Shown here piece after piece: positions 37,342 to 45,140 of a stretch of 64,000 bases of DNA. Origin of the DNA: Marilutibacter chinensis (GTDB taxonomy: Bacteria > Pseudomonadota > Gammaproteobacteria > Xanthomonadales > Xanthomonadaceae); NCBI RefSeq assembly GCF_021725675.1, contig NZ_JAKJPO010000005.1:62001-126000 (forward strand). The letters are read 5' to 3'. Every line of letters begins with the position of its first letter. The stretch's first letter is position 1. Position numbers and translations under genes: made by a program. The notes beneath the pieces are model-generated. The model made no database searches. It was not told the DNA's origin and worked only from the letters and a program-made list of their open reading frames with translations.

Positions 37342-38439
37342 TTACCCTTCGTCGCCGTGGGCCGCCGGTGCGGCGGCCGACGCGCCCGCCCGCACGTCGC
37401 TCACCCGGGTCGGAAGCGTCCACGCCCCGCCCGGAAAGCCGCGGCACAGCCCCGAGGTCTGCTCGTGGCTGACGACGAACGCGACGCCGTCCCAGGTCCA
37501 GCCTCGCGAGCTCCAGCAGTCGCCGAGGCCGCGTCCCTTGTGCGACGCGTCGATCCGGCCACCCCCGTAGCCGCTGCCGTTGGTGGTCACCAGCACCGGC
37601 CGGTAGGGGGCGTCCGCATCGATCACCCAGTAGGCGCTGCCGGCGTTGTACGCGGCGAGCCAGCAGGGCAACGATGCGAGGCGCTTGCCATGCGACAGCC
37701 CGGTAACGGCGAGACGCTCCGCATCCTCGTCCGCCTCCGCATCGGGTCCGGAGGAGAGATCAGGACAGGCGTCGGGCTCCAGTTGCGCCTTCAGCTCGCG
37801 GACCAGGGCGGCCCGTTCGCCGGGCGGCAACACGATGTCGGTGTCGTCGGTCGCCGGCGCGCGGACCACCGGCAGCGGACGCGACGGCGGCACCGCGGAC
37901 TCGTCGCGCGTTCCCGGGCGCAGCAGCGCGCCACGGGTGCCGACCCGGCCCTGCGCCTCGTCCATCTTCAACAGCACGGCGGCGGCGCCACGATCGGAAA
38001 GCACATGGACCTTTCCATCCGCAGACGTCCATTCGATCCGGCTATCGCGCGCGAGCGCCTCCAGCAGGGCCGCGGTCTGCGCCGGAGAAAGCGTGCCGGA
38101 CACGAGGTCGCCATTGCCGGCGGCGACCGTGCCGAGGTCGCGGCCGTCGATCCGCAGCGACAGCGGAAATGCTGGCCCGGCGGATGGCTCGGATGCGTCC
38201 CAGGCTTCGCCGATCTGGACCACGGCATTCACCGGTTGCCCTGGCCCCGCATGGCGCGTGAGCAGGACCGAGACGGGCAGCGTCGCGGCTTCGGACTGGT
38301 AGCCGGCCGCGCGGCAGGTGCCGGTGTTGTCGCAGGCCAGCAGCCAGTCGTGATGTTCGAAATCGATGCCCGGGTCGGCCGCCGCCACCGGCGCCATCAG
38401 GGCGAGTGCGAGTACGATCCAGCGGGGCATTCCCTGCAT
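37342..38439 (-). CDS. DUF1176-family secreted protein
   Basis: 365 residues, signal peptide MQGMPRWIVLALALMAPVAAA; start ATG at 38439, or 38430 if the shorter MPRW form is used. The mature N-terminus FEHHDWLLACDNTGTCRAAGY is the DUF1176 opening, with a Cys pair. Near the C-terminus come SHKGRGLGDCWSSRGWTWDG and SGLCRGFPGG, also typical and holding a second Cys pair. So it is exported and probably disulfide-bonded. The function of the family is not established. It ends 35 bp upstream of the glutaredoxin-fusion start, on the same strand, so they may be co-transcribed. Confidence 0.85.
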   Translation of the reverse strand: MQGMPRWIVLALALMAPVAAADPGIDFEHHDWLLACDNTGTCRAAGYQSEAATLPVSVLLTRHAGPGQPVNAVVQIGEAWDASEPSAGPAFPLSLRIDGRDLGTVAAGNGDLVSGTLSPAQTAALLEALARDSRIEWTSADGKVHVLSDRGAAAVLLKMDEAQGRVGTRGALLRPGTRDESAVPPSRPLPVVRAPATDDTDIVLPPGERAALVRELKAQLEPDACPDLSSGPDAEADEDAERLAVTGLSHGKRLASLPCWLAAYNAGSAYWVIDADAPYRPVLVTTNGSGYGGGRIDASHKGRGLGDCWSSRGWTWDGVAFVVSHEQTSGLCRGFPGGAWTLPTRVSDVRAGASAAAPAAHGDEG

Positions 38440-38553
38440 GGCCTGCGTTCACCGTCCGCGGAAGATCCGGCGATTCTACCGGCTGCGACCTGGCGGTCAG
38501 GGTCGTCGGTAAGGCCGGCATCCGCTTGCGCTCGGCATGGCATGATCGGGCGC

Positions 38554-39342
38554 ATGTCCGCTCCGCTCCTGCATCGTCCGCCGCGTCGCCCTCGCGCCTG
38601 GGCGTGGCTGTTCGGCACGTCGCAGCTGGCGGTGGTGGCGCTGTGGATCTGGGCCGGCTGGCACTGGGGACTGCCGGCGTTGCTGCTGACGCACGCGGCG
38701 ATGGTCTGGGGCACGCTGAAGCCTCAGTCGCGACTGTTCGGTCCGGTGCTCACGCGGCTGCCTGTCGACGAACCGGCGGCCTGGCTGACCATCGACGACG
38801 GCCCGTCCGACGACACCGAGGCGATCCTCGACCTGCTCGACGCGCACCACGCGCGTGCGACCTTCTTCCTGGTCGCCGCGCGGGCGCAGGCGCGGCCTGC
38901 GCTGGTGCGCGAGATCGTCCGCCGCGGGCACACGATCGGCAATCACAGCCTCGATCATCCGTCGGCGAGGTTCTGGATGCTGGGCCCGCGCGCGCTGGCG
39001 CGGCAGATCGGCGAGGCGCAGGCGGTGCTCGCCGGACTCGCCGGACAGCCGCCGCGCTGGTTCCGCGCGGTTGTCGGTATGGCCAACCCGTTCGTGGCCG
39101 CGGTGCTGAAGCGGCAGGGCCTGGCGCGGGTCGCCTGGTGCACGCGCGGCTTCGATACGGTCGAGCAGGACCCCGCCATCGTGGTCACCCGGCTGGAGGG
39201 CGGCCTGCGGCCCGGCGCGATCGTGCTGCTGCACGAGGGGGCTGCGCACGGTCGCAGCGTGGAGGCGCTGGCGCTGTGGCTGCGCCGGATGGACGAACTC
39301 GGTTATCGCAGCGTGCTGCCGGAGGATCTGGAAGCAGGCTGA
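38554..39342 (+). CDS. Polysaccharide deacetylase-family protein, membrane-anchored
   Basis: 262 residues, start ATG at 38554. One or two hydrophobic segments come first (WAWLFGTSQLAVVALWIWAG, LPALLLTHAAMVWG), followed by a NodB-type domain. The catalytic motifs are TIDDGPSDDT (Asp81-Asp82) and the metal-binding HSLDH (131-135), with further blocks RWFRAVVGMANPF and VLLHEGAAHG. It would remove acetyl groups from a cell-surface glycan. The substrate (peptidoglycan, exopolysaccharide or lipid sugar) is not decidable. It is divergent from the DUF1176 gene. Confidence 0.88.
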   Translation: MSAPLLHRPPRRPRAWAWLFGTSQLAVVALWIWAGWHWGLPALLLTHAAMVWGTLKPQSRLFGPVLTRLPVDEPAAWLTIDDGPSDDTEAILDLLDAHHARATFFLVAARAQARPALVREIVRRGHTIGNHSLDHPSARFWMLGPRALARQIGEAQAVLAGLAGQPPRWFRAVVGMANPFVAAVLKRQGLARVAWCTRGFDTVEQDPAIVVTRLEGGLRPGAIVLLHEGAAHGRSVEALALWLRRMDELGYRSVLPEDLEAG

Positions 39343-39364
39343 GCGCAGCCCGATACCCGCCGCT

Positions 39365-39612
39365 GCAGGAGCGGCGTCAACCGAGATGAGGCTTCCATGG
39401 GCAGGCCCGATCGCGGCTCACGCCGCTCCTCCGGGTAAACCAAAGCCACCCGAGCCATGGAACTGCAATCCAGCCCCCTGAGTCAGGGGGCGATTCGCGC
39501 CGCATGCGCGAATGGGGTTTGGAGGCACGCTGCGCCGCAGGCGCGAATGGGAGTGTGGGAGCATGCCCGTCGGGGCCCAAGGTTTGCGCAGCAAACTTTG
39601 GGCGAGTCGCGC
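39365..39612. repeat. Composite intergenic repeat, fullest copy
   Basis: Module A (39365-39432) is a hairpin: CAGGAGCGGCGTCAACCGAG pairing with TCGCGGCTCACGCCGCTCCT around a centre with CTTCCATGGGC. Module B follows to about 39612: CCCCCTGAGTCAGGGGGC, GATTCGCGCCGCATGCGCGAA, GCTGCGCCGCAGGC, GGAGTGTGGGAGCATG, then the near-palindrome GCCCAAGGTTTGC-GCA-GCAAACTTTGGGC (one mismatch). It occupies the whole gap between the deacetylase and methyltransferase genes. Related copies lie at 20.2, 20.4 and 24.2 kb. Confidence 0.75.
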
Positions 39613-39620
39613 ATGCGCCT

Positions 39621-40313
39621 CTAGGGCGCATGTGCGACCACCCGCCAGTTGTTGAACGGGGTGTCTCCGGACAGTGATGCGACTTCGACCTGCAGGCCTG
39701 CATTGGCGAGGCGCGCGCACAGCGCGTCGCGCTCCGGGTAGTGCCGCGGCGCGGTGTTCATCCAGCCGAGGACGCGCGAGAACACGTCGACCACGCGGGT
39801 CACCCGGGCCCGGCGGCCGCCGTCGTCGAAACCGGTGCGTATCACCAGTCTGGCGCCGGGCGTCAGCATCGCGACCGCGGCATCGAGGATGCCGGCGTGG
39901 GCTTCGCGCGGCACGAACTGCAGCACGTCGAGCATGGCGACGCTGCCATGGTGGACGGGCAGCCCGCGGGCGAGGTCGACGCAGGCGAAACCGGCATCGC
40001 CGAGTCCCGCACGGCTGGCCGCACGCGTAGCGCGGGCGACCTTGCCTGCATCGTTGTCGACGCCGCGGTAGGCCAGCTCCAGGCCGGCATCGCGCAGGGC
40101 ATGGGCCAGCAGGCCGAGCCCGCAACCGAGATCGAGCAATGGCGCGTCGGTGCCGCGCAGGGCGTCGACCACGCCCGGATAGAGCGGATCGCTGGTCAGC
40201 TTGGCGCGAACGTAGAAGTAGTCCCAGTAGTTGCCCAGGGGGCGTTCGGGCCGGTAGGCGCCGGCGATCGCGCGCGCGGTCGCGGATGGCAGCGGGCGCG
40301 CTCCGTCGCTCAT
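39621..40313 (-). CDS. Class I SAM-dependent methyltransferase
   Basis: 230 residues, start ATG at 40313. Motif I is LLDLGCGLGLLAHAL, motif II the acidic YRGVDNDAGKV, and ACVDLARGLP then VAMLDVLQFVPREAH cover the later strands. The N-terminus LGNYWDYFYVRAKLTSDPLYPGV is seen in methyltransferases clustered with lipid or surface-glycan genes in xanthomonads. The substrate is unknown. Its start lies 10 bp after the GDSL hydrolase stop on the same strand, implying an operon with that gene and the aminotransferase. Confidence 0.85.
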   Translation of the reverse strand: MSDGARPLPSATARAIAGAYRPERPLGNYWDYFYVRAKLTSDPLYPGVVDALRGTDAPLLDLGCGLGLLAHALRDAGLELAYRGVDNDAGKVARATRAASRAGLGDAGFACVDLARGLPVHHGSVAMLDVLQFVPREAHAGILDAAVAMLTPGARLVIRTGFDDGGRRARVTRVVDVFSRVLGWMNTAPRHYPERDALCARLANAGLQVEVASLSGDTPFNNWRVVAHAP

Positions 40314-40323
40314 GCCGCCCGGA

Positions 40324-41085
40324 TCACCTCGTCAGCAGCTCGCGTGCGACCGGCAGCGCGACACGGGCCCATTCGGCGTACATCGCCGCGGACGGGTGCA
40401 GGCCGTCCGCGGCGACCATCACCGCCTCGGCGCCGCGCTCGCGCGAGACCGGGGTGATATCGACGAAGGCGATCCCGCGCGCGGCGCACAGCTCGCGTGC
40501 GGCGGCATTGAACGCGTCGATCTCGCGGCCGATCACGTCCACGCCGCGGTCGTCCTTCTCGCCGAACGGGGTCACTCCCCAGTCCGGGATCGACAGCACC
40601 ATGACCCGGTCGGGACGGCCGCCGGCATGGCCGATCGCGCGCACCAGCAGCGCATCGAACTCGCTGCGGTAGTTGTCGAGGTTGCGCCCGCGGTACTGGT
40701 TGTTGACGCCGATCAGCAGGCTGACGAAGCCCCACTCGCCGAGCGGTTCGGCCGCGTCCATCGCCGCGGCCAGCTCGTCGGTGGTCCAGCCGGTGGTGGC
40801 GATGATCCGCGGTGCGGCCAGCGCGACGCCTTCGCGGCGCAGGGCCGCGGCCAGCTGTTCGGGCCAGCGGCCGGCTTCGGGAACGGCCTCGCCGATCGTG
40901 TAGCTGTCGCCGAGGGCGAGATAGGTCGTCATCGTCGGTTCCTTGCGGTGGCTGCCGGCGGCGCAGGCCGACAGCATCGCCATCGTCGACAGCAGGAGGG
41001 CGGCCAGCCGCAACACCTGCGGCGCATGCGGCAGCGTTCGGACAGGCCGGCGTCGTTCAGCCCAGCGCCGCACGGACGGTTCCAT
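40324..41085 (-). CDS. SGNH/GDSL-family hydrolase, putative lipoprotein
   Basis: 253 residues from the ATG at 41085, which overlaps the end of the aminotransferase gene by 29 bp. The leader has a hydrophobic core and lipobox MLSACAAG. The block I nucleophile is YLALGDSYTIGE; block III is LLIGVNNQYRG (G-x-N) and block V is ADGLHPSAAMY with catalytic Asp and His, so the SGNH set is complete. A shorter start just before TTYLALGDSY would give a cytoplasmic enzyme; the lipobox makes the long form more likely. It is an esterase or lipase of unknown substrate, in an operon with the methyltransferase. Confidence 0.85.
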   Translation of the reverse strand: MEPSVRRWAERRRPVRTLPHAPQVLRLAALLLSTMAMLSACAAGSHRKEPTMTTYLALGDSYTIGEAVPEAGRWPEQLAAALRREGVALAAPRIIATTGWTTDELAAAMDAAEPLGEWGFVSLLIGVNNQYRGRNLDNYRSEFDALLVRAIGHAGGRPDRVMVLSIPDWGVTPFGEKDDRGVDVIGREIDAFNAAARELCAARGIAFVDITPVSRERGAEAVMVAADGLHPSAAMYAEWARVALPVARELLTR

Positions 41086-42331
41086 CGCCGGCGTCGCGCC
41101 CGACCCTGCGGTCGAGCACCCGTTCGATCCGGCGGAACACCTCGCGCAGCTCGTCGGGCTGCGGCAGCAGGGTCACCCGGAAGTGGTTGCGGTAGGGGAC
41201 GTTGAAGCTGCTGCCGGGCACCACCAGTACGTTCTCGGTCTCCAGCAGCTCCAGCGCGAAACGGTGATCGTCGAAGCCGCCCTCCAGCGCGGCGCCGGTG
41301 ACCGCCGGGAACGCGTACAGCGCGCCGGCGGGGGCGACCAGCTCCAGGTGGCGGCTGGCGGCGACGCTCTCGACCACCGCGCGGCGCGCCTCGTACAGGC
41401 GGCCGCCGGGTGCGCACAGCGCGTCGATGGTGTTGTCGCCGTGCAGCGCCGCCTCGACCGCGAACTGGCCGGGCACGTTCGCGCACAGCCGCAGCGCACC
41501 GAGCAGGTCCATCGCATGATGGAATTCGCCGATCGCCAGCGGATCGCCGGACAGCACCGCCCAGCCGACCCGCCAGCCGCAGGCGCGGTGGACCTTGCTC
41601 AGCCCGCCGAACGACAGGCAAGGCACCTCGCCGGCGAGCGGCGCGACCGGCTGGAATACCGCGCCGTCGTACAGGATCGAATCGTAGATCTCGTCGCACA
41701 GCAGCAGCAGGTTGTGGCGTGCGGCGATCGCGACGATCCGTTCGATCAGTTCGCGCGGATAGTTGGCGCCGGTCGGATTGTTCGGGTTGATCAGCACGAG
41801 CGCGCGGGTGCGGCTCGATACCAGCGCCTCGATCTCGTCCGGATCGGGCAGGAAGCCGTTCTCCGGCAGGCAGCGGTAGTAGACCGGGCGGCCGTCGTTG
41901 AGGATCGTCGCCGCCGACCACAGCGGGTAGTCGGGCGAGGGCAGCAGCACCTCGTCGCCGGGGTTGAGCAGGGCGCGCAGCGACAGGTCGATCAGCTCGC
42001 TGACCCCGTTGCCGAGGAATACCCGCTCCGGGGTCGCGTTCGGGGTGCCGCGCGCCTTGTAGTGCGCGGCCACCGCCTCGCGCGCGGCCGGCAGGCCCTG
42101 CTGGTGGGTGTAGGGATCGGTCTGGTCGATGCCATCGACGATCGCGCGCTGCAGATGCGCCGGCGCGCGGAACCCGAAGGCGCCCGGGTTGCCGATATTG
42201 AGCTTGATCAGGCTGCGGCCCTGGGCCTCCAGCTCGCGTGCGCGCCGGGCCAGCTCGCCGCGGATCTCGTAACGGACTTCGGACAGGCGTTCGCGGGTCT
42301 TGAGGCTGGTTTTCGAGCTTGAGGGCGACAT
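41057..42331 (-). CDS. Class I/II aminotransferase, AlaA-like
   Basis: 424 residues, PLP fold type I, start ATG at 42331. Motifs: LNIGNPGAFGF near the N-terminus, PDYPLWSAA, INPNNPTGANY, CDEIYDSILYDG, and the Schiff-base lysine in SFGGLSKVHRACGWRVGW. The AlaA/AlaC subgroup, which makes alanine from pyruvate and glutamate, shows this GLSK-R-G-R-GW form and the YEIRGELARRARELEAQG opening. Exact substrate preference cannot be read. It heads a same-strand group with the GDSL hydrolase and methyltransferase. Confidence 0.9.
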   Translation of the reverse strand: MSPSSSKTSLKTRERLSEVRYEIRGELARRARELEAQGRSLIKLNIGNPGAFGFRAPAHLQRAIVDGIDQTDPYTHQQGLPAAREAVAAHYKARGTPNATPERVFLGNGVSELIDLSLRALLNPGDEVLLPSPDYPLWSAATILNDGRPVYYRCLPENGFLPDPDEIEALVSSRTRALVLINPNNPTGANYPRELIERIVAIAARHNLLLLCDEIYDSILYDGAVFQPVAPLAGEVPCLSFGGLSKVHRACGWRVGWAVLSGDPLAIGEFHHAMDLLGALRLCANVPGQFAVEAALHGDNTIDALCAPGGRLYEARRAVVESVAASRHLELVAPAGALYAFPAVTGAALEGGFDDHRFALELLETENVLVVPGSSFNVPYRNHFRVTLLPQPDELREVFRRIERVLDRRVGRDAGDGTVRAALG

Positions 42332-42503
42332 CGGCGTGGGGACGGCAGGGGCGGAGGGCGCGCGGAGCGCGAATTGTCCGCCAGACTATCCGAATGCCGG
42401 GCCGTGTCCAGCGGCGGCCCCGATGCTCCGGGCGCCGCATCCGCGACCGCGGCGATGCCCGGCACGGATAGAATCCGGCCATGCGATCCGACAGCCGCCG
42501 CTC

Positions 42504-43721
42504 TTGACCTCCTCCGTTGCCGACCTGCAGTCGATCGGCTGGCCCGTGAACGGCCGCCGTGCCGATCCGGCCGGCGTGCCGGCCGACGCCTTCCCGCCCG
42601 GCTGGGCCGACCTGATCGACGCGCATCCGCACGCACGGCCGGCACGGATCGTCGAGCAGCACCGCAGCGGCTACCTGGTCGCCGAGTCGCCGGACACCGG
42701 TGACTCGGCTCCCAACAGCGGCTCGTCTCCCAACAGCTATCCGGCCGAGTCGTTGCCCGAATGGACGCGGCCCGCGCAATACCGCAAGGGCGAGACGGCC
42801 CCGGAAGAGCGTCCTGCGGTCGGCGACTGGGTGCTGGTCGAGGGCGAGGGCGGCTCGGCGCGGATCGTCGCGCTGCTGCCGCGCTGGAGTGCGATCAAGC
42901 GCGGTGCCGCCGGCGAGCACTACCGCCAGCAGCTGATCGCGGCGAATGTCGACACCGTATTCGTCGTCAGCGGCCTGGATGACGATTTCAATCCGCGCCG
43001 GATCGAGCGCTACCTGCTGCTGGTGCGCGGTGCCGGCGACGCCGGGGAGCAGCCGGCGATCGAACCGGTGATCGTGCTGACCAAGGCCGACCTGGCCGAG
43101 GCGGCAACGCCGGGCGCGGTCGCCGATGCGGTCGAGGCCCTGCGCGCGCTCGGCGACGAATCGCTGGCGGTTTGCGCGGTCAACGCACGCGACCGCGACA
43201 GCGTCGCCGCGCTCGCGCCGTGGCTGAGACCCGGGCGGACCGCGGTGCTGGTCGGCAGCTCCGGCGCCGGCAAGTCGACCCTGACCAACAGCCTGCTCGG
43301 GATCGAACGGATGAAGACCGGCGAGGTCCGCGAGAGCGACTCGCGCGGTCGCCACACCACCACCCACCGTGCGCTGATCCCGCTGCCGTCCGGCGCCTGC
43401 CTGATCGACACCCCGGGCATGCGCGAGCTCAAGCCGACCGGCGAGGAGGACGTCGGCGAGAGCTTCGCCGACATCGAGGCGCTCGCCGGGCAGTGCCGTT
43501 TCCGCGACTGCGCGCACGCCCGCGAACCCGGCTGCGCGGTGCGCGCGGCGATCGAGGCCGGCACGCTCGATCCGCAGCGCTTCGCCAACTACCTCAAGCT
43601 GCGCGACGAGGTCGCCGGCGCCGCCGACAAGCTCGCCGACCGCCTCGCCCAGAAATCGCAGGCGCGGGTGCAGAGCAAGGCGCTGAACAAGCGGCTGGAC
43701 GACAAGTACGGCAAGCGGTAG
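42504..43721 (+). CDS. rsgA: Ribosome small subunit-dependent GTPase RsgA
   Basis: 405 residues from the TTG at 42504 (MTSSVADLQSIGWP). No ATG in frame gives a sensible start, and a GTG at 42546 is the alternative. RsgA checks late maturation of the 30S subunit. It is a circularly permuted GTPase: the OB domain comes first (YRKGE-AVGDWVLVE), then G4 VLTKADL, G1 GSSGAGKST (about 251-259), HTTTHRALIPL and G3 DTPGMREL. A C-terminal zinc-knuckle follows, with Cys and His in CRFRDCAHAREPGC. A Ser/Pro-rich insert (about residues 60-85) lies in the N-terminal domain. It is divergent from the aminotransferase group. Confidence 0.94.
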   Translation: MTSSVADLQSIGWPVNGRRADPAGVPADAFPPGWADLIDAHPHARPARIVEQHRSGYLVAESPDTGDSAPNSGSSPNSYPAESLPEWTRPAQYRKGETAPEERPAVGDWVLVEGEGGSARIVALLPRWSAIKRGAAGEHYRQQLIAANVDTVFVVSGLDDDFNPRRIERYLLLVRGAGDAGEQPAIEPVIVLTKADLAEAATPGAVADAVEALRALGDESLAVCAVNARDRDSVAALAPWLRPGRTAVLVGSSGAGKSTLTNSLLGIERMKTGEVRESDSRGRHTTTHRALIPLPSGACLIDTPGMRELKPTGEEDVGESFADIEALAGQCRFRDCAHAREPGCAVRAAIEAGTLDPQRFANYLKLRDEVAGAADKLADRLAQKSQARVQSKALNKRLDDKYGKR

Positions 43722-43740
43722 CGCCTGCCGTGAGTGGGAC

Positions 43741-43788
43741 TCAGTGGCCCCACAGCACGCCGGGTGTGCTGCGGGTATTGCCTGACCA
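43741..43788. repeat. Left imperfect direct repeat bounding the toxin/immunity island
   Basis: This block aligns in the same orientation with 47123-47169 (TCAG, GCCCCA-AGCAC-CCGGG, then ATTGCCTGACC). Counted by eye there are about seven mismatches and one gap over 48 positions. The right copy is the 3' end of the minus-strand gene at 47123-47725; read on the minus strand, this left copy ends in TPGVLWGH and a stop, like that gene's TPGVLWGG. Confidence 0.6.
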
Positions 43789-44004
43789 GCGCCGGGTGGG
43801 AGACTTCCCATCTATATCGAACACTGTTCCTATCCGCCGCCGTCGAATGTCGCGGTAATCTGTCATTGTCACTGGCAATGGGCCGCGCCATCAGGTAACC
43901 CAGTGGTCCTGGCCTCGGCGGGCGCCGACACTGCCACCCCAACACGTAGCTCACGGAAAGCACGCAAGAATGCCTCCAACGTCTACGCCTCGTAGGGAAC
44001 ATGG
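43789..44004. other. Gene-free left edge of the island
   Basis: Base composition shifts from the very GC-rich rsgA to a mixed AT-richer sequence here. No open frame on either strand resembles a protein. It probably carries the promoter for the lipoprotein genes downstream; an AGGGAA-like site lies just before 44005. Confidence 0.45.
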
Positions 44005-44561
44005 ATGATGCGAAGTCTGAACGTCGTCGCTTTGGCAATGATGCTTCTGGCCTCGGCATGCGGATCCGAAGTCCAGGCCGAGCCTGATACCTCGGAGGGG
44101 ATGGCACCAATAGAGACCGAAGCAGCCTCTTCGCAGGATGGCGGTGAAGACGAGATGGGGCTCGAAGATGCTTCTCTTGAAAATTTCGATGATGATCGAA
44201 TGGCAAGAATGGGGATGCCGGCAGGCATTTCCGAGGAATAATACTCCTGCTTGAAAAGGGGCGCTTACGTCACCTTGGAAAGCATGCAATGCATCTCGCA
44301 GGAGAAAGTCTGCCAGGACAAGCGGCTTAATGATCTATATCAGGAGTTGCTTCGCATGCTTGACGGCAAGATGCGTGCGCAATTAATCAACGCGCAGTAT
44401 GCATGGTTGAATTCACGCTCAAAGGATGAGTCACTTGAGGCAATGTTGTACGGCGGGGGCAGGTAGAAAATGCTCAAGTTGTGCTGAACGAGCTGATAAG
44501 GTTGGTGCAAAGAGCCGATCTTCTTGACAAATATCCAGGCCCTTCCGAAATCAATCTGTAG
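44005..44561 (+). pseudogene. Broken LprI/DUF1311-type lipoprotein gene (stop codon and frameshift)
   Basis: Starts with a lipoprotein signal (VVALAMMLLASAC lipobox) and an acidic linker, then meets an in-frame TAA at 44239-44241. The same frame continues directly as YSCLKRGAYVTLESMQC and LNDLYQELLRMLDGKMRAQL then NAQYAWLNSR, the LprI/DUF1311 core (C...C, LN-Y-L, L-AQ-W-R). It stops at a TAG at 44464 after a GGGGG run. Restoring one base in that run opens QVENAQVVLNELIRLVQRAD to a stop at 44559, which fits the family's last helix. So two lesions separate three pieces of one gene. The intact neighbour at 44587 has the same domain. The base calls at the G-run could be a sequencing error; the TAA is harder to explain that way. 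Confidence 0.7.
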
Positions 44562-44586
44562 CCTATTTCCCCAGCAGGAGCATCGA

Positions 44587-45129
44587 ATGGACATCGTCGT
44601 GGGTACTGGCCGCCGGCAGCTGCGCTTCGCCACATTGCTGTTTGTCGCTTTGTCTGCATGCAGCACAACACGTGCAGCGCAACAGGCTGATGCCTCTCCG
44701 TCGGATCAGGATCAAAATTGCTTCGCGATAGGAAAAATCGATGATCGCGAGCGCTGTTTCGCACAAATGACTGAGCAGAATATGGCAGAGTGCGAGCGCG
44801 TAAGTCCATTGACCTGCCGTCCCTACCAGGAAATGTATGCGGCGAGCCAACGAATAAAAGAGTTGAATGCAGAGATCGTGTCAATCTCAAAGCTGAAGTA
44901 TGCCTCTTATGCAGAAAGCGATGAAGCGTACGTAAGTGATCTGGTCAGCTATTTGGAAGAAGAGTCTGCCGCGTGGGAGGCGCATCGGGATGCCCGATGT
45001 CAGCTTGAGCCATTCATCGACGGGATGAGCCGTTCGGAAGCGGGCGACATTACAGAAGCATGTCGGCTTGACATGACAAACGATCGAATTCAACAGCTGG
45101 AAGAGTTGGCGATTGAACTGAAAAGCTAA
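44587..45129 (+). CDS. LprI/DUF1311-type lipoprotein, probable immunity protein
   Basis: 180 residues, start ATG at 44587 with an AGGAG site. A signal of about 25 residues ends in the lipobox ALSACS. The mature domain has six or so cysteines (NCF, RCF, ECERVSPLTC) and ends with the LprI pattern: SYLEEESAAWEAHRDARCQL, then GMSRSEAGDITEACRLDMTNDR. LprI proteins are periplasmic lysozyme inhibitors. It is followed after 11 bp by a putative peptidoglycan-degrading effector with no signal peptide, and known immunity proteins of xanthomonad type IV effectors are periplasmic lipoproteins. Domain and lipobox are seen; the immunity role is inferred. It is AT-richer than the core genes, suggesting transfer. 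Confidence 0.72.
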   Translation: MDIVVGTGRRQLRFATLLFVALSACSTTRAAQQADASPSDQDQNCFAIGKIDDRERCFAQMTEQNMAECERVSPLTCRPYQEMYAASQRIKELNAEIVSISKLKYASYAESDEAYVSDLVSYLEEESAAWEAHRDARCQLEPFIDGMSRSEAGDITEACRLDMTNDRIQQLEELAIELKS

Positions 45130-45140
45130 GGAGCGGCGTC

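Noticed and set aside
40929..43811. Long minus-strand frame spanning rsgA and the aminotransferase
   Set aside because: Runs across rsgA antisense and through the aminotransferase in the wrong frame; composition typical of high-GC shadows.
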